DNA from: Candidula unifasciata | Lineage: Eukaryota > Mollusca > Gastropoda > Stylommatophora > Geomitridae | Length of the DNA: 64,000 nucleotides | Assembly (NCBI GenBank): GCA_905116865.2 | Contig: CAJHNH020002467.1 | Location: 22,501 to 86,500, forward strand | Direction: 5' to 3' | In this document: positions 57,777-64,000 of the stretch, piece by piece | How positions within the stretch are numbered: the stretch's first letter is position 1 | Layout of the letters: each line of letters begins with the position of its first letter | Made by a program: the position numbers and the translations under genes | The notes under the pieces: generated by a model | Databases searched by the model: none | What the model saw: the letters and a program-made list of their open reading frames with translations, nothing else | Told to the model about the DNA's origin: nothing

Positions 57777-58401
57777 TAATTTTTTTTTTTACCACGGACT
57801 TACCACCACTTTTTTTTAAATCGGGGCATTGATCGCCAGTCACCCACGTAACACGCAAAATAGACAACTACGCTACCAAGGACTCAAGCATCTGCCTAAT
57901 TATATCTCCCTCTCCGAATGATTGAAACATTATTATGTGCCACATTGTTAAAATAGAAATAGTTGAGAAATGAGAAATGTTAAAAAAAAATGTTTTAAGC
58001 TCTCTCAGTTAACAGTGTCTGGCATCAACCTCCCATCGACCCCCCCCTCCCCCCCCCCCCCCCCTTTCGTGACAATCATATCATCTTCTACGAACGAAGT
58101 ATGGGGAAGTCATCGCCTGACGAAATAGTGTTGTTAAATTGAGCTTGGCATCCGTGTCCACCCAGACAAAAATAGGTAGCATTAATCTGTACTGAGAAGT
58201 AAATGTGGCCAGTGTAACAGCTACCACATAACCCATCGAGTACTAGTACTACTGCTACCACTACCATCACCACCGTCACAACAACAACAACACAAAACGG
58301 TAACTACTCTCTGTACAGGTCGTTGTAGCCAGAGGAGTTGGCGCCGCATGATGTCGCCACGGACTTTTTAGTTTAAGTGTGTCCCCGACATAAAACTCCA
58401 T

Positions 58402-58425
58402 CACCTAACCGGTGATGGAACCCAC
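58402..58425. repeat. 9-bp-stem hairpin
   Basis: TCCATCACC, loop TAACC, GGTGATGGA. No associated gene. Confidence 0.6.
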
Positions 58426-58639
58426 AGTAATATTCTGTGATATAAAAAAAAAATGTACACTATACTCACAAATAGCGGAAATAAAAACTTGCACTCGTCA
58501 TCTCTCCCTGTCTGAAGTGACGATGTTTAATTAAACTTGGCATCCGTGTCGACCAAGACCAAACTGGACCGCAAGCCTTCTTAGTTAACAGTTTCGGTCA
58601 TTAACGAATAGTTTTTGATCGAGTGAAGCCTTCGGGGGT

Positions 58640-59060
58640 AGGGGGAGGCTAATGTGGACTGTACTTAAATCGGATGTCTTTGAGTGTAAGGCACAGATGT
58701 CGCAGCGTAGCTGTAAACCACAACACAACGTGCCAATCGGCCCTTTGGGGTAAACAGAAAAGATAGTACCCAGCGGGGAATCAAACACCCATTATACACG
58801 TGAAGGGCGGAATACTTAAAATCTACTACCGAAGACTGAAGAATTTAGGTTAAATATCACAGCCTAGCTGTAAACCACAACACAACTTGCCAACCGACCT
58901 CTCAAGGGCGAACGAATATAACCCGTGACATGAACATTGAGCATCACCTCGCCGCTATCGCAGGCTAGCTGTAAACCCCAAAATCAACCGGAAAAAAGCG
59001 TAGATACTGCAGCCTGTCTATAACCTAACCACAACAAAACGTGGCAGCCACCTAGTTAGA
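58640..59060. repeat. tandem dispersed repeat, four degenerate copies
   Basis: The motif GCAGCCTAGCTGTAAACCAC, CACAACACAACGTGCCAA recurs near 58690, 58857, 58958 and 59008, with GGGGAATCxAACxCCxAT in some intervals. A single copy is at 48055. Confidence 0.65.
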
Positions 59061-59329
59061 TCCCTTCCCCCCTACCCCCCCCCCCCTCCACCCAAAAAAA
59101 AATTATATGACCAAGCGGGGAATCGAACGCCTATCATCCGCGTAAAAAATCAAAATGCTTACAACTAACTACGCTACTAAATACTCAAGCATTTTGTAGA
59201 AATAAAAGTAAATAATAAGAATGTGAAGGTCGGTGTTGCACAGTCAAAGGTGGCCAATTCCTTAAAAATAAATCCGGGTGGTCAACGAAACAAATAATGA
59301 TTTCACCGTTGCTGAAGCTACGTCGCTCG

Positions 59330-59467
59330 TGGCTTGTGCGATTTTATGACAAAAAATAACGCTTTGCGTCAGAAGGCAAAGTTGTGTGCAAATTTGAAAG
59401 CAATCGGTTCAGTAGTTTCCGAGTTTAGAGCTAACGACCCCAGAAAATTAAGATTTTTATTCATATA
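59330..59467 (-). repeat. Helitron-like 5' block, minus orientation
   Basis: Plus-strand GCAATCGGTTCAGTAGTTTC, CGAGTTTAGAGCTAACGACC and TTTTTATTCATATATATAG is the inverted form of the block at 57060 and 17566. Confidence 0.5.
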
Positions 59468-59811
<344 letters not shown>

Positions 59812-59947
59812 TAAATATAAACTAAAGATAACGCGAGAAGCCGTATTTCCTGAAATAGCCTGTTTAAGGCTGCGGGAATTTCATTTTAAGTAGTAATACA
59901 TATAATATCCGTCCCATTGTGGGAGGCTACTTTTAAAGCCTAAACCC

Positions 59948-60155
59948 GCCCGGCTCTCTAGCGTAGTTGGCTAAACCAGACTGCGCGGTGACCGGGTGAC
60001 GAACTTCTTGTGGTCTGGGTTCACGCCCGTGGGTAGGCAGAAAAGCCACATTGTCTTCCAGATTTACGGTATTTATCATGGAATCAAGGCCGAAGGGTTG
60101 CAATATCCATAATACCGAGCCAAAGGGTTAACAACTCATGGCTTCTGGATACTAA
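59948..60155 (+). repeat. SINE family D, right arm
   Basis: tRNA-like head: GCTCTCTAGCGTAGTTGGCT (A box) and GGTCTGGGTTCACGCCC (B box), separated by a long insert as in tRNAs with a long variable arm. The body is TCCAGATTTACGGTATTTAT, CAAGGCCGAAGGGTTGCAA and AACTCATGGCTTCTGGATAC, ending in CAAACAACAACAAC. Confidence 0.8.
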
Positions 60156-60305
60156 ACAAACAACAACAACAACAAACGCCTAACCCCAGCTAGTGTCGGG
60201 GGCCTTTAAATATAACCTACAGGTTGAGCTCAGTTTCTGGGACATGGGCCCGGTTGATTCTCATCCGAATGGTGTCACTTTTTGTCACCGGATGGTTACA
60301 GCACG

Positions 60306-61185
60306 ACGTGTGGTCCTGGAGGGGTTTAACGTTAGTCATTCAGTCTTTAAGTAGGAATCCGACCAGAAAAGACGCATCAGAAGAAGAGTACGACGTGTGT
60401 TCCTGGAGGGGTTTAACGTTAGTCATTCAGTCTTTAAGTAGGAATCCGACCAGAAAGGACGCATCAGAAGAAGAGTAGGACGTGTGTTCCTGGAGGGGTT
60501 TAACGTTAGTCATTCAGTCTTTAAGTAGGAATCCGACTAGAAAGGACGCACCAGAAGAAGAGTACGACTAGTGGTCCTGGAGGGGTTTAACGTCAGTCAT
60601 TCAGTCTTTAAGTAGGAATCCGACCAGAAAGGACGCACCTGAAGAAGAGTACGACTAGTGGTCCTGGAGGGGTTTAACGTTAGTCATTCAGTCTTTAAGT
60701 AGGAATCCGACCAGAAAGGACGCACCTGAAGAAGAGTACGACTAGTGGTCCTGGAGGGGTTTAACGTTAGTCATTCAGTCTTTAAGTAGGAATCCGACCA
60801 GAAAGGACGCACCAGAAGAAGAGTACGACTAGTGGTCCTGGAGGGGTTTAACGTTAGTCATTCAGTCTTTAAGTAGGAATCCGACCAGAAAGGACGAACC
60901 AGAAGAAGAGTACGACTAGTGGTCCTGGAGGGGTTTTAACGTTAGTCATTCAGTCTTTAAGTAGGAATCCGACCAGAAAGGACGCACCAGAAGAAGAGTA
61001 CGACTAGTGGTCCTGGAGGGGTTTAACGTTAGTCATTCAGTCTTTAAGTAGGAATCCGACCAGAAAGGACGCACCAGAAGAAGAGTACGACTAGTGGTCC
61101 TGGAGGGGTTTAACGTTAGTCATTTAGTCTTTAAGTAGGAATCCGACCAGAAAGGACGCACCAGAAGAAGAGTACGACGTGTGTC
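60306..61185. repeat. 87-bp tandem repeat, about 10 copies
   Basis: Unit: TCCTGGAGGGGTTTAACGTT, AGTCATTCAGTCTTTAAGTA, GGAATCCGACCAGAAAGGAC, GCACCAGAAGAAGAGTACGA, CTAGTGG. TCCTGG recurs at 60314, 60401, 60488, 60575 and onward every 87. Copies are nearly identical. The first three have CGTGTG, the rest CTAGTG. The period is 29 codons, so a frame (SWRGLTLVIQSLSRNPTRKD) stays open for the first two units. Confidence 0.97.
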
Positions 61186-61202
61186 TCACCAGGAAGTTGA
61201 AA

Positions 61203-61468
61203 AAAAAAGTAAAGGACCCTTTTTTTACGCGATCAGGCATATTGGGCATGTAGGGCTATACCTATATTTTATAGACCATTTGTTATTGGGTGGTCAACAT
61301 CACAAAGACCGTCTTTACTTCTCAGGACTGTGCCTGGTATCCATTCAAGGCTAGGTCGACCTGGAAAATCAGGTGATTTAAAAAAAAAAGGTGACTTCTT
61401 CAAGACCAAAACCCACGACCTTCCGATCCACCGGCTACCGTTTTGCCACTACACCACGGAGGCTCCCT
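61203..61468 (-). repeat. SINE family A, full length
   Basis: Plus-strand AAAGGACCCTTTTTTTACGC, GGGCATGTAGGGCTATACCT, TCAAGGCTAGGTCGACCTGG, CCACGACCTTCCGATCCACC and TTTTGCCACTACACCACGGA. Confidence 0.85.
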
Positions 61469-61689
61469 GTATAACCAGTGTGATACCGGAACAGTCCGAA
61501 TATTCACCTAAAGATATTTTTAAGGGGTGCATTATATATGGGCATTATGCTATAATTTATTTTTTTAAGTTTAATTTTTTCCTCTGCGATTTCTTTTTAA
61601 AAGATGTACACCCATAGATCCATCAGTGAGTCTCTTATAGGATGAACAGAGAAGTGAAGACAATCGCAGACACCAGGTTCAACCCTTTG

Positions 61690-61866
61690 AACGTAATTAT
61701 ACTGAGACACCTAACGGGTGCAAAGCAACGTGCAAGTACACTTCGTAAATTGCCAAAAAATACACAGTACTCAAGTTTTGGAACAAGACTACAGTCCAGA
61801 AGTGGACGAACAATCAAAACTTTCCACTGGAATTTATAGGCGGTGAACTGGAAAAAGAAGAAGTTA
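61690..61866 (+). repeat. dispersed family E copy with short GAA tail
   Basis: Contains ACACAGTACTCAAGTTTTGG, AACAAGACTACAGTCCAGAA, GTGGACGAACAATCAAAACT and GGCGGTGAACTGGAAAAAGA, then only AGAAG. It is a useful unexpanded counterpart of 19502. Confidence 0.55.
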
Positions 61867-61867
61867 A

Positions 61868-62132
61868 GGACACTTTTTCGAGCCTTCAAAGGCACTAGGC
61901 ATACAGTCTAGATCTAGATTTTATAGATCAAACGGCACTTGGTGGGCAACGTGGTCAACATCACACTCACTGCTTTTACTTTCCAGGACATAACTGGTAA
62001 CCACTCAAGGCTTAGTCGACCTAGAAACCAAGTTCATTTTGGTAGAAAATACATTCCGTTTCGTTCGGATTTAAACCCACTTCATACGGATTTGCAGGTG
62101 AGCGTCTGGCCACTTCACACAGCGGCTAGAAG
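61868..62132 (-). repeat. SINE family A, diverged
   Basis: Plus-strand TCAAAGGCACTAGGCATACA, CAACGTGGTCAACATCACAC, TCAAGGCTTAGTCGACCTAG and GATTTGCAGGTGAGCGTCTG. It is inserted directly after the family E copy. Confidence 0.75.
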
Positions 62133-62139
62133 TAGAAGA

Positions 62140-62570
62140 AGAAAGTCAATAATCAGCAACTAAACCAGCCAGCAATAGTTCATGTGGTTCTAAACAAGGA
62201 AACCGTAACTTTAATTTGTACCAGACATGTTACCCCAACTGTGTAACCGCAGCTGCAGTGGTTTTAAGCAGCCGCCCACTGTCCGGAGACAACTGTCTGT
62301 TCTCTATGTAAATGTTTGTGCTTATTGCTGTTTGCTGAAATCCTACAAGATCACATAACCACACAAGGTGATCGGATGCTGTAAGATTTGTCTGCCCAAA
62401 AGTGACCGAGGACTAACATTTGACTTGTAGATTGTAGTCTGGTTCCCCCGTGGTGATTTTATCACTTGAGTTTGTTACGTTTGCGGAATAAATAGCAGTT
62501 AAGGGCGTAGACTGTTTGTTGGTCACACCACTATTTAGAGTACTCACATCACTGAAGTATTACTTGCTTT
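62140..62570. other. stretch without recognised gene
   Basis: No gene or repeat family recognised. Confidence 0.5.
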
Positions 62571-62574
62571 CCCG

Positions 62575-64000
62575 CCTCGTCGAGTGCTAGCATTATCGGA
62601 TGAAAGTTGATACGCCTATCACGTAGAATACTTACATTACTGGAGAACTGTTTGTTTCCCCACGTAGAATACTTACATTACTGGAGAACTGTTGGTTTCC
62701 ACACATAGAATACTCACATTACTAAAGAATTTTTGGTTTCCCCACGTAGAATACTCACATTACTGGAGAACTGTTGGTTTCCCCACGTAGAATACTTACA
62801 ATACTGGAGAACTGTTGGTTTCCCCACGAAGAGTATTCACATTACTTGAGAACTGTTGGTTTCCCTATGAAGAATAATCACATTGGTGGAGAACTGTTTG
62901 TTTCCCCATGTTATAGTACTTACATTAGTGGATAACTGTTGGTTTCCCCATGTAGAGTACTCACATTAGTAGAGAACTGTTGGTTCCCCAAGTTGAATAC
63001 TCACATTACTGGAGAACTGTTGGTTTCATAATGTAGAATTCTCACATTACTGAAGAATTGTTGGTTTCACCATGTCGAATACTCACATTAGTGGAGAACT
63101 GTTAGTTTCCCAATGTAAAATACTCACATTAGTGGAGAACTGTTAGTTTCGCCACGTAGAATACTCACATTGTTGGAGACATGTTGGTTTCCGCACGTAG
63201 AGTGCTCACATTAGTGGAGAACTGTTGTTTTCCGCACGTAGAGTGCTCACATTAGTGGAGAACTGTTGGTTTCCGCATGTAGAGTGCTCACATTAGTGGA
63301 GAACTGTTGGTGTCAAAACGCAGAATACTCACATTAGTGGAGAACTGTTGGTGTCAACACGCAACATTTTCACATTAATTGAGAACTGTTGGTGTCACCA
63401 GGCAGAATACTCACATTACTGGAGAACTATTGGTTTCCCCACGTAGAGTACTCACATTACTGAAGAACTGTTGGTTTCCCTACGCTGAATATTCACATTA
63501 GTAGAGAACTGTTGGTGTCACCACGCAGAATATTCACATTAGTGGAGAACTGTTGGTGTCTCCACTCAGAATACTCAAGTAGAATACTCACATTACTGGA
63601 GAACTGTTGGTTTCCCCATGCAGAGAACTTACATCACTGGAGAACTGTTGGTGTCACCACGCAGAATATTCACATTACTGAAGAACTGTTGGTTTCCCTA
63701 CGTTGAATATTCACATTAGTGGAGAACTGTTGGTGTCACCACGCAGAATATTCCCATTAGTGGAGAACTGTTGGTTTCACCACGCAAAATACTCACATTA
63801 CTGGAGAACTGTTGGTGTCACCACGCAGAATACTCACATTACTGGAAAACTGTTGGTGTCACCACGCAGATTACTCACATTACTAGAGAACTGTTGGTTT
63901 CCCCAAGCAGAATACTCACATTACTAGAGAACTGTTGGTTTCCTCACGCAGAATACTCACATTACTGGAGAACTGTTGGTGTCACCACGCAGAATACTGA
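62575..64000. repeat. 41-bp minisatellite, about 35 copies, runs off the window
   Basis: Unit AGAATACTCACATTAxTGGA, GAACTGTTGG, T(T/G)TCxxCACGC/T. Copies ending TTTCCCCACGT dominate early, and TGTCACCACGC types dominate late. The array continues past the end of the window. Confidence 0.97.

Noticed and set aside
60224..60478. 84-codon frame in the 87-bp repeat
   Set aside because: A product of the period being a multiple of three. It ends after two units although eight more nearly identical units follow.

Overview
The window looks like non-genic DNA from a repeat-rich invertebrate genome. The broken retrotransposon proteins, the tRNA-headed SINEs and the number of micro- and minisatellites suggest a lophotrochozoan, most likely a gastropod mollusc. 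That placement is inference, because no host gene is present to confirm it. I found no intact host protein gene, no rRNA and no convincing functional tRNA. Nearly every long open frame lies in a tandem repeat whose period is a multiple of three, or in a homopolymer-like array, and I do not treat these as genes.

What can be supported is mobile and repetitive DNA. (1) RTE-type LINEs: one nearly complete endonuclease/reverse transcriptase copy on the minus strand (29926-32532), one frame-broken copy (12803-14640), and many 3'-terminal fragments (4.0, 8.1, 10.1, 15.3, 38.3, 46.0, 50.6 and 54.2 kb). Several end in short trinucleotide tails. RNase H remnants lie at 8.6 and 47.0 kb. (2) A decayed Mutator-like transposase (about 11600-12770). 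(3) A Helitron-like non-autonomous element ending at 18931, a 229-bp MITE with 44-bp inverted repeats (4445-4673), and a possible hAT-like MITE piece near 41.0 kb. (4) Four SINE-like families, named here A to D: A (about ten copies), B (about nine), C (3' ends only) and D (an inverted pair around a long TA tract). (5) A dispersed family, called E here, whose 3' end leads into GAA tracts that vary from three units to more than a hundred.

Layout: 1-5 kb SINEs and a MITE; 6.0-7.4 kb a 1.4-kb CTT array; 8-16 kb LINE and Mutator remains; 16.6-19.9 kb SINEs, a Helitron-like element and a GAA array; 20.5-34.8 kb minisatellites in a duplicated segment, with a 334-base gap (24281-24614) between the copies and the RTE LINE inside an extra 5 kb in the second copy; 36.3-38.3 kb a tetranucleotide array; 39.1-40.1 kb a 33-bp minisatellite; 43.5-45.1 kb a compound array of microsatellites; 45.6-48.0 kb nested LINE and SINE with a noisy tandem second copy; 50.9-51.7 kb (43 bp), 54.9-56.6 kb (37 bp), 60.3-61.2 kb (87 bp) and 62.6-64.0 kb (41 bp) further minisatellites.

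The parts do not form a pathway. They interact as layers: retroelements inserted into one another, their tails and AT-rich ends probably seeded simple repeats, and local duplication (or unmerged assembly copies) multiplied the result. The most interesting signals are the modular 15-bp and 13-bp array family, the two allele-like copies around the gap, and the link between retroelement tails and GAA expansion.
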